Positions 45,409-54,541 of a DNA stretch of 64,000 nucleotides are shown here, one piece after another (the first letter of the stretch is position 1; every line of letters starts with the position of its first letter). The stretch is from Planctomycetota bacterium. Its GTDB lineage: Bacteria > Planctomycetota > Planctomycetia > Planctomycetales > Planctomycetaceae. Both the position numbers and the translations under genes were made by a program. The notes under the pieces were generated by a model. The model was given only the letters and a program-made list of their open reading frames with translations, was not told where the DNA came from and made no database searches. Location of the stretch: NCBI GenBank assembly GCA_003388505.1, contig QQVO01000006.1, positions 221,813-285,812 on the forward strand, given 5' to 3'.

Positions 45409-46962
45409 TTACTGCAGAATCGGCAGGATCGACGACGAGCCGTGCTGGACTTCCTTCGTTACGATCGAGCCGATCAACGTCGTCGGCGTGCAATCCTCAA
45501 CGAAGACGTCGACCAGGGATCCGGCCAAGCGGGGGTTCCCGTCGAAAACGACGATGCGGTCGCAGGTCGTGCGGCCGACCAGTTGCAGGCGGACCGCGTC
45601 GTGCCCGTTGTTCTCGCCGTCGACGGACGGCGGGGCGTCGAGTTGCACGGTTTCCGCCGCGCTGTCGCTTGCCGCAGCGGCGCCGTCGTGCCAACCGGGA
45701 AGCACGGGGCCGTTGTCCGTTCCTCCGGCGATCGCCTTCTTGCTGAGGCCTTCCACCAGGACTTCCAGCGTGCTCCCGATGCGGGCGGCGTTGTCGTCGG
45801 CGCTGATCTCACTCTGCGCGGCGAGCATTTCGTTGTTCCGCCGCCGTTTGACGTCGTCCGGCACGTCGTCCGGGAGCAGTTCGTGCGCTTTGGTGCCCGG
45901 TCGCGGACTGTACTTGAAGATGAAGCTGTTCTTGAAGCGGAACTCGCGAACCGCATCCATGCTTTTCTGGAATGACTCCTCCGACTCACCGCAGAAGCCG
46001 ACGATGAAATCGCTGGAAACGGCGCAATCGGGGAGAGTGCCGCGAATCCGCTGCATCATGTCTCGATACTCAGCCGCGGTGTAGCCCCGTTTCATCCGCC
46101 GCAGAACTTCGTCGCACCCCGATTGGAGCGGCACGTGCAGATAGCGGGCGACCTTCGGCAGGTTTCGCATGGCGGTCAGCAAGTCGTCCGTCATGTCTTT
46201 GGGGAAATTTGTGACAAACTTGATCCGGAGGATGCCGGGAACGTCGTGGATCATCGCCAGCAGATCGCTGAGCCGGGCGGTCCGGCCGTTCTCCTGGTGG
46301 CGATAGCTGTTGACGGTTTGTCCCAACAGCGTGATTTCGCGAACGCCCTGCCCGGCCAAGACTTCCACTTCGCGCAGGATCTCTTGCGGTGAGCGGCTTT
46401 GTTCGGGACCGCGCGTGCTCGGGACGACGCAGTACGTGCAGAACTTGTCGCATCCGATCATGATCCGCACATACGCCTGCCAGGGGCTGGGCCGCATTTG
46501 CGGGTCGCGGAGTGGATCGTAGCTCTGGAAACTGCCGGCGACTTCGCCGCGGTTTCCGTCGGTTCGGCCGAGGCTGACCGCGAGCTTTTGAGTGCGCGTT
46601 GTCCGGGCCTCGTTCACGAGGGAGGGAACCTCCGCCAGTTGACCGGTGCCGACGACGAGGTCGACGTGCGGCGCCCGGCGGAAAATCGAATCCTGATCCT
46701 TCTGGGCCATGCAGCCGATGACGCCGATGACCTGGTTCGGCCGTTTTCGCTTGCTGTATTTCAGCCGGCCGACGGCGCTGTAGATCTTCTGCTCGGCGTG
46801 CTCCCGCACGCTGCACGTGTTGAACAGAACGGTATCCGCCGCAAGCGGGTCGCCGACCAGCTCGTAACCGGATTGTCGCAAAGCGGCGACGACGAGTTCA
46901 CTGTCGAGCACGTTCATCTGACAGCCGACAGTTTCGATGTAGAGCTTGCCGTTATGACTCAT
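45409..46962 (-). CDS. miaB: tRNA-2-methylthio-N6-dimethylallyladenosine synthase
   Basis: A 517-residue radical-SAM methylthiotransferase modifying A37 of tRNAs that read UNN codons. The N-terminal domain has the three cluster cysteines (VGCQMN, FNTCSVRE, GVIGCMAQ); the radical SAM motif is CDKFCTYC; a C-terminal TRAM domain starts near IGSTLEVLVEG. The TRAM domain is split by an insert of about 50 low-complexity residues (GPVLPGWHDGAAAASDSAAE and onward). Length exceeds the usual ~450 because of that insert. ATG 46962 is clear. Confidence 0.95.
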   Translation of the reverse strand: MSHNGKLYIETVGCQMNVLDSELVVAALRQSGYELVGDPLAADTVLFNTCSVREHAEQKIYSAVGRLKYSKRKRPNQVIGVIGCMAQKDQDSIFRRAPHVDLVVGTGQLAEVPSLVNEARTTRTQKLAVSLGRTDGNRGEVAGSFQSYDPLRDPQMRPSPWQAYVRIMIGCDKFCTYCVVPSTRGPEQSRSPQEILREVEVLAGQGVREITLLGQTVNSYRHQENGRTARLSDLLAMIHDVPGILRIKFVTNFPKDMTDDLLTAMRNLPKVARYLHVPLQSGCDEVLRRMKRGYTAAEYRDMMQRIRGTLPDCAVSSDFIVGFCGESEESFQKSMDAVREFRFKNSFIFKYSPRPGTKAHELLPDDVPDDVKRRRNNEMLAAQSEISADDNAARIGSTLEVLVEGLSKKAIAGGTDNGPVLPGWHDGAAAASDSAAETVQLDAPPSVDGENNGHDAVRLQLVGRTTCDRIVVFDGNPRLAGSLVDVFVEDCTPTTLIGSIVTKEVQHGSSSILPILQ

Positions 46963-47156
46963 GACGCGGCGCTGGCGGTTGTTCGGTCGAGAAACTAACT
47001 GGTCCGTGACGGATTCACAGGCGAACGTTGGCCTCCCGCCTGCGGAGTGCGTTCCTTGATGCTGTGCGGCCCGTGTCCGGTCTGATGCATTCAGTGCAGC
47101 CCAGGTTCGTTGCGTTCAGGATCACCCCGCGAAGAAAAAATACGTGCGAAGCGGGA

Positions 47157-47184
47157 TTGACGCACGTTTGTACATTACTATACT
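47157..47184 (+). promoter_or_regulatory. Probable sigma-70 promoter for csrA
   Basis: TTGACG (47157-47162) and TATACT (47179-47184) are separated by 16 bases, both one base from consensus. It lies 57 bases before the csrA start in one of the few AT-rich spots of the window. Confidence 0.65.
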
Positions 47185-47241
47185 TCCGCTCACATTCGCC
47201 GCTGGCAGGCGATCGAGACCGCGCAATTCAGGGAGGAATTC

Positions 47242-47487
47242 ATGCTTGTCATTACTCGCAAATGTAACGAGGAAATCACGATTGGAACAGGCGTGCAGGT
47301 TCGCGTGCTTTCGATCCGCGGCAGCCGGGTGCAACTTGGAATCGAAGCGCCTCAGAGTGTTCGCATCCAACGCGCCGAGCTATTCGCGGAGAACCAGGAT
47401 CTGTGTCCGGAAGTCGCCAAAGCGGGCAGTGAGCAAATCGCCGCTTCCACTCCGGCATTCGGCGGGCCGCTGCGGTCAGCCTCATGA
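47242..47487 (+). CDS. csrA: Carbon storage regulator CsrA
   Basis: 81 residues. RNA-binding dimer that blocks or stabilises mRNAs by binding GGA in leaders. The core MLVITRKCNEEITIG, VRVLSIRGSRVQLGIEAP and SVRIQRAELF is complete, including the arginine of the RNA-binding C-terminal strand. The last ~28 residues are an added disordered tail. GGGAGG sits about six bases before the ATG, so CsrA could also bind its own leader. Stands alone behind its own promoter, divergent from miaB. Confidence 0.95.
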   Translation: MLVITRKCNEEITIGTGVQVRVLSIRGSRVQLGIEAPQSVRIQRAELFAENQDLCPEVAKAGSEQIAASTPAFGGPLRSAS

Positions 47488-47513
47488 GCCTATCAGTGAC
47501 ACACATCTCAACC

Positions 47514-47642
47514 GGGTGGCCGGGGCTGGACTGAGCGAAGCGAGGGAAGCCCCGGTCGTGTAGCCGAAGTCGTGAGACTTCGGACGAACGCTTTCCGCGA
47601 CCGGGGCTTCACTCCCGTTGGTCGCTCCAGCCCCGGCCACCC
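47514..47642. repeat. 129-bp nested palindrome with three hairpin layers
   Basis: Outer arms 47514-47530 and 47626-47642 are perfect 17-bp reverse complements (GGGTGGCCGGGGCTGGA). A second pair, 47546-47558 and 47598-47610, is a perfect 13-bp match (GAAGCCCCGGTCG). The innermost pair is 47564-47570 with 47577-47583 (CCGAAGT/ACTTCGG). It lies between csrA and the convergent exporter gene and could terminate both transcripts. Confidence 0.8.
47563..47588. repeat. 26-bp dispersed repeat, copy 1
   Basis: The inner hairpin of the nested palindrome plus flanks is identical over 26 bases to 57945-57970, same orientation. Confidence 0.8.
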
Positions 47643-47650
47643 TGATAAGG

Positions 47651-47665
47651 CAGGTTGAAGCCGAG
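47651..47665. repeat. 15-bp dispersed word, copy 1
   Basis: CAGGTTGAAGCCGAG recurs at 62680-62694, with further similarity just after it. It follows the nested palindrome. Confidence 0.5.
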
Positions 47666-47699
47666 ATATGTGCAGGCGGCAGCCTCATGATCTGGTGAC

Positions 47700-50120
47700 T
47701 TAACTCGCGGCATCAGGTGCCATCGCCGCCGGCTCCGCGGGTTCGATGCGGAGCCGTTTCTCTCTTGCTGATGGAGAGTCGTCGCCATCGTGAGTCGACA
47801 CGAGCCAGGCCAGGATGGGGACCGCCACGACCGCACAGATCACGAGCAGGAGCGGGTCGTAACGCAGTACGGTGTCTTCGCCGACTGCCTGCACGGTAAA
47901 CAGGTGTTCGCGCCAGCCCCCGGCGAAAGGAGCCGGGTCGACCCGCGTGAGCACAACCTGTGTGCCGTTGTACAGCAGGTGAAAGAGGACGCCCGGCAGG
48001 AGACTGCGGCTGCGGACGGCGAGAAGGCCGAGCACGAGACCCAGCAGCATCGCGTTAAACACCTGCTGCGCGACCATGTGCACGATCCCAAACGCGCAAC
48101 TGGACAGGATGATCGGCAACCAGCGCCGTCCCGAGTGTTCCATCCCGCTCAGGATAAAGCCTCGAAACGCGAGTTCCTCACAAATCGCCGGCGTGAGCGC
48201 GAAGGTCGCCAGGGCCATCCAGACACTGACTTCGGCGTCGCCCAGCGATCTGAAGACCTCGGCCACGCCCGCCGGAAGCTCCGGGAAGAAGGTGCGGTTG
48301 AGGAATTGTCCCAGTTCAAAAGAGAGTGGGAGCAGGAAAAACGGCAATACGCAGCCCGCCGCGAGCATCGAGGCGCTGGGCCAATAGAGCTTGAGGGTCT
48401 TGCGGACGCTGGTGGTCAGCATGACGGCCATCATCAACGCCGGGGTGGCCACGGTGACGATGAGGTAGATCATCTGCGTGTCGAACAGTTTTGACATCGC
48501 GTCAGCAGCCGTGGCTTTTGCGAAGTCGGCCTGTATCTTCGACTGAAACGCGAATTGCAGCAGCAGAATCAGTACAAAGCAGAAGCCGGCCTCTGAGAAG
48601 TTCGGCGTCGATTCCTTGTCGCGGGCCAGGTGCCGGATCCAGGACCGCAGATCGAATCGTTCCGCGCCGCGAAACAGAACGTCTTCACTGCGAAACAGTT
48701 CAATCGCCCACCATAGCGCCATGGCGCTGTACAGGAAGCTGGAGACGAGCACCGGCAGGAAATAGATCGACAGGCGAACCGGACTGGTCGACCCGAGCAG
48801 CAACGCTTTGAGCAGGAGCGCCGGCCCCATCACCGGCATGACGCTGAAGTAAGGCGAGATCTCGACGGCGGGATTGAGGCAGAAGACGGTGATGCCGATG
48901 GTCACAATCAGCAAGGGAGTGAGGTAGTACTGCCCTTCCTTGCTGCTTTTCGCGAACATGGCAAAGGCCAGGCTCAGCGCACTGAAAAGGGCGGAGATGG
49001 GAATCGACAGCACGCCGAGCCACAACAGCGCCGAGAGGGGCGGAAACGAAAACGAACCGAATTGGGAAAACGCCGACGCGGTCGACATCTGAAGCATGTA
49101 TTTCCCGGTGAATCCCATGCTGAGCAGATTCAGCAGGGCCGTGGTCAGGCTGAACAGCATGACGGTCAGGAACTTGCCGGCGACAATCTCGGTCCGCGTT
49201 GCAGGACAGATCAGGAGCGTTTCCATGGTGCCCCGCTCCTTTTCGCCCGCCCCGACGTCGATGGCGGGGTAGAAAGCGCCGGTGACCGACATGATGATCA
49301 GGAGCGTGGGGAAGAGCTTGCTCCAGACGCTGGCGGCGATCTGATCCTCTTCCGCCAGGTTGACGTCGGTTGCGTCGAAAGGAGTATGGATGGACGGGGG
49401 CAACTGAGCCTGTTCCAGCCTGTCTTCGAGCAGTTTTTTCTCCCAGCGTCGAAGCGCCTGCTGCACGCGGCGGAAGGCGATGGCCGAGGTATCGACAGCG
49501 CCGTTCTCAAGCACGATGGGGTGCGGGAGTTCCGGGATCTCCTCCTGCGAGTCGTCCCGCGCCAGGCGCCGGTTGACGGCATCGAACTGCTCCCGAAACC
49601 CGTCCGGAACGACGATCAACACCTGCACCGGTCCGCGGTTGAACCAGTCGCCGATTAGCGCACGAAGTTCCGCTTCCCGCTTCTCCAGCGCGGTAAGAGA
49701 CGCCGCTTCGCCTGCGGTCTCGCGCGCGTCGTCGATAGTCTCGGTGATTTCCGCAAGTTCTTCGATCAGCGGCCGCATTTGCAGGGCTTCGGTGGCAAAG
49801 TCCTGCAGTGCCTCATCGTCCACGGTGGCGATTGACTCCTCCGTGAGGACGCGCAGCTTTTCCGCATCGGCCGGGTCGTCGAAATAATCTGTGATGAAGC
49901 GATCGCCTTCGATCAGCGGGGGACCGGGGAGTTCCGCGGCCCCGAGCACGAGGACGGTCCGCGTCTGCTCGTTGAAGGACGACATCATCTGGGCCATCGC
50001 GAGACCCAGCAGCGGATAGAGCATGATCGGGAGCACGGCGACCATGAACAGCGTGCGGCGGTCGCGCAACTGGTCGCGCACCTCCCGCAGCAGGATCAAC
50101 CTGACGTTATTCCAACGCAT
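47700..50120 (-). CDS. ABC-2 type exporter permease fused to a CPBP intramembrane protease
   Basis: 806 residues. The N-terminal part (about 1-480) is a NatB-like ABC-2 permease: cytosolic RDQLRDRRTLFMVAVLPIMLYPL helix, a large extracytoplasmic loop (about 45-250), then several membrane helices starting at ERGTMETLLICPATRTEIVAGK. The C-terminal part (about 540-790) is a CPBP (CAAX-protease-like) domain with EELAFRGF, FGIVHM and FHLLYN, i.e. the glutamates, histidines and asparagine of the active site. ATG 50120 (MRWNNVRLILLREV) is chosen over TTG 50129. The ATPase partner is encoded 76 bases upstream. Likely exports an ion or peptide. Confidence 0.85.
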   Translation of the reverse strand: MRWNNVRLILLREVRDQLRDRRTLFMVAVLPIMLYPLLGLAMAQMMSSFNEQTRTVLVLGAAELPGPPLIEGDRFITDYFDDPADAEKLRVLTEESIATVDDEALQDFATEALQMRPLIEELAEITETIDDARETAGEAASLTALEKREAELRALIGDWFNRGPVQVLIVVPDGFREQFDAVNRRLARDDSQEEIPELPHPIVLENGAVDTSAIAFRRVQQALRRWEKKLLEDRLEQAQLPPSIHTPFDATDVNLAEEDQIAASVWSKLFPTLLIIMSVTGAFYPAIDVGAGEKERGTMETLLICPATRTEIVAGKFLTVMLFSLTTALLNLLSMGFTGKYMLQMSTASAFSQFGSFSFPPLSALLWLGVLSIPISALFSALSLAFAMFAKSSKEGQYYLTPLLIVTIGITVFCLNPAVEISPYFSVMPVMGPALLLKALLLGSTSPVRLSIYFLPVLVSSFLYSAMALWWAIELFRSEDVLFRGAERFDLRSWIRHLARDKESTPNFSEAGFCFVLILLLQFAFQSKIQADFAKATAADAMSKLFDTQMIYLIVTVATPALMMAVMLTTSVRKTLKLYWPSASMLAAGCVLPFFLLPLSFELGQFLNRTFFPELPAGVAEVFRSLGDAEVSVWMALATFALTPAICEELAFRGFILSGMEHSGRRWLPIILSSCAFGIVHMVAQQVFNAMLLGLVLGLLAVRSRSLLPGVLFHLLYNGTQVVLTRVDPAPFAGGWREHLFTVQAVGEDTVLRYDPLLLVICAVVAVPILAWLVSTHDGDDSPSAREKRLRIEPAEPAAMAPDAAS

Positions 50121-50196
50121 GCCTGTCAATTCCCGGGAGCCGCGCGAAGTGGATTGAGTTCGAGTCGACGCACGGCCATCCCCCTAAATGGTCTGC

Positions 50197-50964
50197 TCAG
50201 GGTGTCGCAGCGATCAAGTCCGATTCGGAATCGTGCCTGTCGATCAGGTGAAAAAACAGCTCTTCCATGTCAGGTTGCTGATGCCGCTGAGACAACTCCG
50301 TCAGGCCGCCCATGTCGAGAATACGGCCGCGATGAATGATGGCGACCCGATCGCAGAGACGTTCGACTTCACGCATGATGTGCGTCGAAAAGATGATGCA
50401 TTTGCCCTGCTCCTTGAGCGACTCGATCGTCTTCAGCACGGCGCGGGCGACCAGCACGTCGAGTCCCGAGGTCGGCTCGTCGAAAATCAGCACAGGCGGG
50501 TCATGCACGATGGTCCGCGCGATCGAAACTTTCTGCTTCATGCCGGTCGACATCTTCGAACTGAGCAGATCCCGGAAGTCGTTCATCTGCAGAGTTTCGA
50601 AAATTGTTTCGAGCCGCTCCTGCAGCGGACCTTCCGGCATGCCGTAGAGCCTGCCATAGTACTCGACCAGTTCCCACGCCGTCATCCGGTCGTAGAGGCC
50701 TGTGTTCGACGACATGAATCCGATGTTGTTTCGCACTCGTTCGGGATGTTCGGCGACGTCGTAACCGGCAACGACGGCGCGGCCGGAGGTCGGTTTGAGA
50801 ACGGTGCTGAGGATCCTGAGGCAGGTCGTTTTGCCGGCCCCGTTCGGGCCGAGCAGGCCGAACACTTCTCCCGGTTGAACCTGAAACGTCGCTCCGTCCA
50901 GCGCGACGACCGATCCTCGTTGCAAATCGGCGAATTCCTTCGTGAGCTGTTCGACGGCAATCAT
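50197..50964 (-). CDS. ABC transporter ATP-binding protein (NatA-like)
   Basis: 255 residues. Walker [11 protein letters not shown]-loop [19 protein letters not shown], signature [13 protein letters not shown], Walker [14 protein letters not shown] and the H-switch IIFSTHIM are all present. It pairs with the permease-protease fusion directly downstream on the same strand, as in NatAB-type exporters. Confidence 0.93.
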   Translation of the reverse strand: MIAVEQLTKEFADLQRGSVVALDGATFQVQPGEVFGLLGPNGAGKTTCLRILSTVLKPTSGRAVVAGYDVAEHPERVRNNIGFMSSNTGLYDRMTAWELVEYYGRLYGMPEGPLQERLETIFETLQMNDFRDLLSSKMSTGMKQKVSIARTIVHDPPVLIFDEPTSGLDVLVARAVLKTIESLKEQGKCIIFSTHIMREVERLCDRVAIIHRGRILDMGGLTELSQRHQQPDMEELFFHLIDRHDSESDLIAATP

Positions 50965-51349
50965 GTCGGCATCGACGATACGGGCAGTCCGGACGGGAAA
51001 ACGCTGTGCATCCTAACTCTTACCTCTGTGGCCTGCGAACCGAAATGCGAAGCGGCGAAACGACTCACATTGGCTGTCGCCGCCGATCCACACATTCGAT
51101 TCGGTTGAGCAACGCGAACAACCGGCACGCCTCGTACAGTCGCGTCGATCGGAATGCCCCGAAGCTCTTCGCTCCCTCACCGGTCGAAGACAGCGAACGC
51201 CCAGCATTGCCAAGCGGACACGCATCGGACAAACTCAAGTTCTTCCTATTTGACCTGTTACGACTGGCGCGCGGGCTGCGTGCGCCGCATTGCCGGGCTC
51301 TGAGTCGTTCCCGGCGATCGCGGCGTGGAACTTCGAGGAGATCTGAGGA
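50965..51349. other. 385-base gap between divergent genes
   Basis: Lies between the ABC ATPase and gamma-glutamyltransferase starts. It shows no gene, repeat arm or confident promoter. AGGAG sits nine bases before the gamma-glutamyltransferase ATG. Confidence 0.5.
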
Positions 51350-53107
51350 ATGCGTGGTTGCGGCGATTCGACGATCCGCCGATGGACTCTTCGGCTTGTG
51401 GGAGCCTGCCTGATGCTGGAGTTGATTCTGCCGTACGCGCCGGCGAAGAGCGGATCGGCCGCCGAATACGATCGCCCGAGCGGCAAACCCGGGCAGTCGC
51501 GCTCGGTGGTCATGGCCCGCAACGGCATGGTGGCGACGAGTCAACCGCTCGCGGCGCAAGCCGGCCTGGAGGTGCTCAGGTCGGGCGGCAATGCGGTCGA
51601 CGCCGCGATCGCCGTCAACGCCATGCTGGGCGTCGTCGAACCAATGAGCTGCGGAATCGGGGGAGACCTGTTCGTCATCTATTGGGATGCGAAGACGGAA
51701 ACACTCTATGGCCTGAATGCGTCCGGGCGCAGCCCGTACGGGTTGAACCGGGAGGTTTTCAAAGAGCGGGAGTTGACGGAGATTCCGGCGGAAGGACCGC
51801 TGGCATGGTCGGTTCCGGGGTGCGTCGACGGATGGCAGATGCTCTCGGAGCGATTCGGCGCCAGACCGCTCGCTGAGTTGCTGCAACCGGCGATTAGGCA
51901 TGCGGAGGAGGGGTTCCCGGTCAGCGAGATTATCGCCGGCCAATGGAAAGGGGCGGAGAAGTCGTTCGAATCCTGGCCGGACTCGGCCGCAACCTGGCTC
52001 ATCGACGGGCGGCCGCCCGAGGCGGGTGAGATCTTCCGAAACCCCAACCTGGCGGCGACGTATCGATTGATCGCCGCAGGCGGCCGCGACGCATTCTATG
52101 AGGGCCCCATCGCCCAACAGATCGTCGAGTTCAGCGAGGCGCACGGCGGCTGTTTTTCGATGCAGGACTTCGCCGATCATGCCGGGGAATGGGTCGAGCC
52201 GGTCTCCACCCGGTATCGCGGATACGACGTGTGGGAGTTGCCTCCCAACGGCCAGGGCATTGCCGCGTTGGAAATGCTGAACATCCTTGAGGCGTACGAT
52301 GTGGCCAAAATGGGCAGCCACAGCGCCGACTACCTGCACTTGCTCGTCGAGGCCAAGAAACTGGCGTTTGCGGACCGGGCGAAGTTCTACGCCGATCCCG
52401 CGTTCGCCGATGTGCCCGTCGCGCAGCTCGTTTCCAAGGAGTACGCCAACCAGCAGAGAAAACGCATCGATCCGAATCGTGCGGCCGTGGATGTTCCGGC
52501 GGGCGCTCCAATGCTGCAAGCGGGCGATACGGTGTACCTCAGCGTTGTCGATCAGGACCGGAACTGTTGCTCATTCATCCAGAGCAATTATTACGGGTTC
52601 GGTTCGAAGGCGACTCCCGGCAAACTCGGGTTCTGCCTGCAGAATCGCGGGGCGTTGTTTTCCCTCGACGAGTCGCACGCCAACACTCTGGAGCCTCACA
52701 AGCGGCCCTTTCATACCATCATCCCGGCGATGGTCACCCGCGAGGGAAAGCCGTGGTTGTGCTTCGGCGTGATGGGGGGCGACATGCAGCCTCAGGGGCA
52801 TGTTCAGATTCTGGTGAACATGATCGACTTCGGCATGAATGTGCAGGCAGCCGGAGACGCGGCCCGCATGCGGCACCTCGGCTCGGCCACGCCGACCGGG
52901 ACGCCGATGCAGGCGGGCGGGGGCAAGGTCGCCGTCGAATCGGGAATTCCCGAGGCGACGGTCAAGCTGCTGCAGGAACGGGGTCACGAGGTGATCCGGT
53001 CTCCGGTCTCGTTCGGCGGGTACCAGGGGATTCGAATCGACTTCGAACAGGGCGTCCTGCACGGCGGCACCGATCCGCGCAAGGACGGCGCAGCAGTCGG
53101 ATACTGA
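51350..53107 (+). CDS. ggt: Gamma-glutamyltransferase
   Basis: A 585-residue N-terminal-nucleophile hydrolase that cleaves gamma-glutamyl bonds of glutathione and related compounds; made as a precursor that cuts itself before the catalytic Thr. Landmarks: MVATSQPLAAQAGLEVLRSGGNAVDAAIA, GIGGDLFVIYWD, the cut site GDTVYLSVVD near residue 392 with the nucleophile Thr kept, and PGKLGFCLQNRGALFS. In the TTH of E. coli the second and third residues are V and Y here. An N-terminal hydrophobic stretch (about 13-35) suggests export. Confidence 0.9.
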   Translation: MRGCGDSTIRRWTLRLVGACLMLELILPYAPAKSGSAAEYDRPSGKPGQSRSVVMARNGMVATSQPLAAQAGLEVLRSGGNAVDAAIAVNAMLGVVEPMSCGIGGDLFVIYWDAKTETLYGLNASGRSPYGLNREVFKERELTEIPAEGPLAWSVPGCVDGWQMLSERFGARPLAELLQPAIRHAEEGFPVSEIIAGQWKGAEKSFESWPDSAATWLIDGRPPEAGEIFRNPNLAATYRLIAAGGRDAFYEGPIAQQIVEFSEAHGGCFSMQDFADHAGEWVEPVSTRYRGYDVWELPPNGQGIAALEMLNILEAYDVAKMGSHSADYLHLLVEAKKLAFADRAKFYADPAFADVPVAQLVSKEYANQQRKRIDPNRAAVDVPAGAPMLQAGDTVYLSVVDQDRNCCSFIQSNYYGFGSKATPGKLGFCLQNRGALFSLDESHANTLEPHKRPFHTIIPAMVTREGKPWLCFGVMGGDMQPQGHVQILVNMIDFGMNVQAAGDAARMRHLGSATPTGTPMQAGGGKVAVESGIPEATVKLLQERGHEVIRSPVSFGGYQGIRIDFEQGVLHGGTDPRKDGAAVGY

Positions 53108-53292
53108 GCGGCGGCAAAGTCGTCCTGACCGGAAGACCTTGCTTCGCTGACCGAAGCGCGCGAGGGCGCTATGAGTTTTCGCGGCGCGGCGCGATCCCGA
53201 TTGACCGGTCACCGGAGCGGGTCTACACTGAAAAATGCCGTGCATTTCGACCATTTGACACGTCTCGTCAGAGTCCGCGTGGAGGTACTGCC

Positions 53293-54324
53293 ATGTTCCA
53301 ATCCAGAATCCCGAGTGCGCCCGTCGGGATCAGTCAGGCGAAGCCTGCACATCGATCCGCGGCCCGACCGCCACGCAGGGCGGCCCTCGTCGGGGCGGTC
53401 GTGAGCGGGTGTCTGTTGCACGGGCTCGCGGCTGTGACAACTGCTCAAGACGCGAAACCGCGTCCGGAAGTCCTCCAATCAGAAGGGGATCGATTTCCGA
53501 TCCACATCACGTACTATCCGGCGCTGGAGGAGAAATACCCCTCCGGCACGGAAGACGCGCCCGTTGTGATCCTGTTGCACGGGGAGGATGGCAGCCGGCT
53601 GATCTGGGACAAGAGTTCGGCGCCTCCGGGGGGCAAATCATTCGCGGAGGTGCTCAACGAATTGGGTTACGCGGTCGTCACTGTCGATCTTCGCAAGCAC
53701 GGAGAGAGCGTCGTCGACGGCGCGACGGCGAAAGTCGAACTGAACGATTACGGGAAGATGGCCCAGGGCGACCTGATGGCGGTGAAGGATTTCCTGGTTG
53801 CCGAACATGAGGCCAAACGCCTGAACGTGCGCAAACTGGGCATCGTTGCCAGCGACGTGACGGCCCCCGTCGCGCTGGCGTTCGCCGAACTCGACTGGAA
53901 GAAGCTCCCTTATCTCGACGGACCGGGCGGCGCGCCGGGAACCCCGCGCGGTCAGGACGTGCGGGCCATCGTCCTGCTCTCCCCGGTCGCGAGCATCGGC
54001 CGACTGAACGGCACTCGCTCGGCGACGTTTCTGAGAAAACCGCAGTTCGGAATTGCGTTTCTCGTGATGGTGGGAACGCGCGATGCCATGGACCGCAACC
54101 AGGCGAAGTCGATTTACCAGGTGTTGGCCGGCATCAAGGCGAACGAAGATCGGGTCGAATTCCTGCGGCCGAACACCAACGCACGCGGTACGGTGCTGCT
54201 GGGGACGCAGATCAAAGCGGTGGAGGTTCCGATCCTCGAGTTTCTGAAAGAGAATCTGATGGAACTCGACGACGAATGGGCGACGCGCAAGAGTCGCTAT
54301 GACCGTGAACCTGACGATGAGTGA
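53293..54324 (+). CDS. Secreted alpha/beta-hydrolase-like protein, probably non-catalytic
   Basis: 343 residues with a basic N-terminus and hydrophobic export segment (about 29-50). The alpha/beta-hydrolase order is visible: VVILLHGEDGSRLIWD, VVTVDLRKHGESV, then LGIVASDVTAPVALAFA where the nucleophile elbow should be, and VMVGTRDAMDR at the acid position. The elbow lacks the GxSxG glycines and no clear catalytic histidine follows. ATG 53293 has GGAGG eight bases upstream. It follows gamma-glutamyltransferase by 185 bases on the same strand. Confidence 0.75.
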   Translation: MFQSRIPSAPVGISQAKPAHRSAARPPRRAALVGAVVSGCLLHGLAAVTTAQDAKPRPEVLQSEGDRFPIHITYYPALEEKYPSGTEDAPVVILLHGEDGSRLIWDKSSAPPGGKSFAEVLNELGYAVVTVDLRKHGESVVDGATAKVELNDYGKMAQGDLMAVKDFLVAEHEAKRLNVRKLGIVASDVTAPVALAFAELDWKKLPYLDGPGGAPGTPRGQDVRAIVLLSPVASIGRLNGTRSATFLRKPQFGIAFLVMVGTRDAMDRNQAKSIYQVLAGIKANEDRVEFLRPNTNARGTVLLGTQIKAVEVPILEFLKENLMELDDEWATRKSRYDREPDDE

Positions 54325-54541
54325 CGTTGCGCCCGCAGGAATCGCAACGGTTCTTTATAGCGCTTTGCAAATCACTGTTGGCGATCTGTCTCGCGGATTC
54401 TCGTCCCCGAAAGTCCAAATACCGCTCGACGCGGACACATGGTAGAGCAGTTTGCTCTGGCAAGCGCGCCGGCTTCGATGGATTGGCATTTCCCGGACGG
54501 TTCCGGCCCAAGACGCGAGATTGCCCAATCCCGAGACAGCC

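Noticed and set aside
47488..47699. Classic intrinsic terminator for csrA
   Set aside because: Strong palindromes are present but none is followed by a T-tract; described as repeat instead.
52567..53292. Upstream extension of the alpha/beta-hydrolase-like frame inside gamma-glutamyltransferase
   Set aside because: Arg/Gly-rich shadow of the ggt gene; ATG 53293 has a strong GGAGG.
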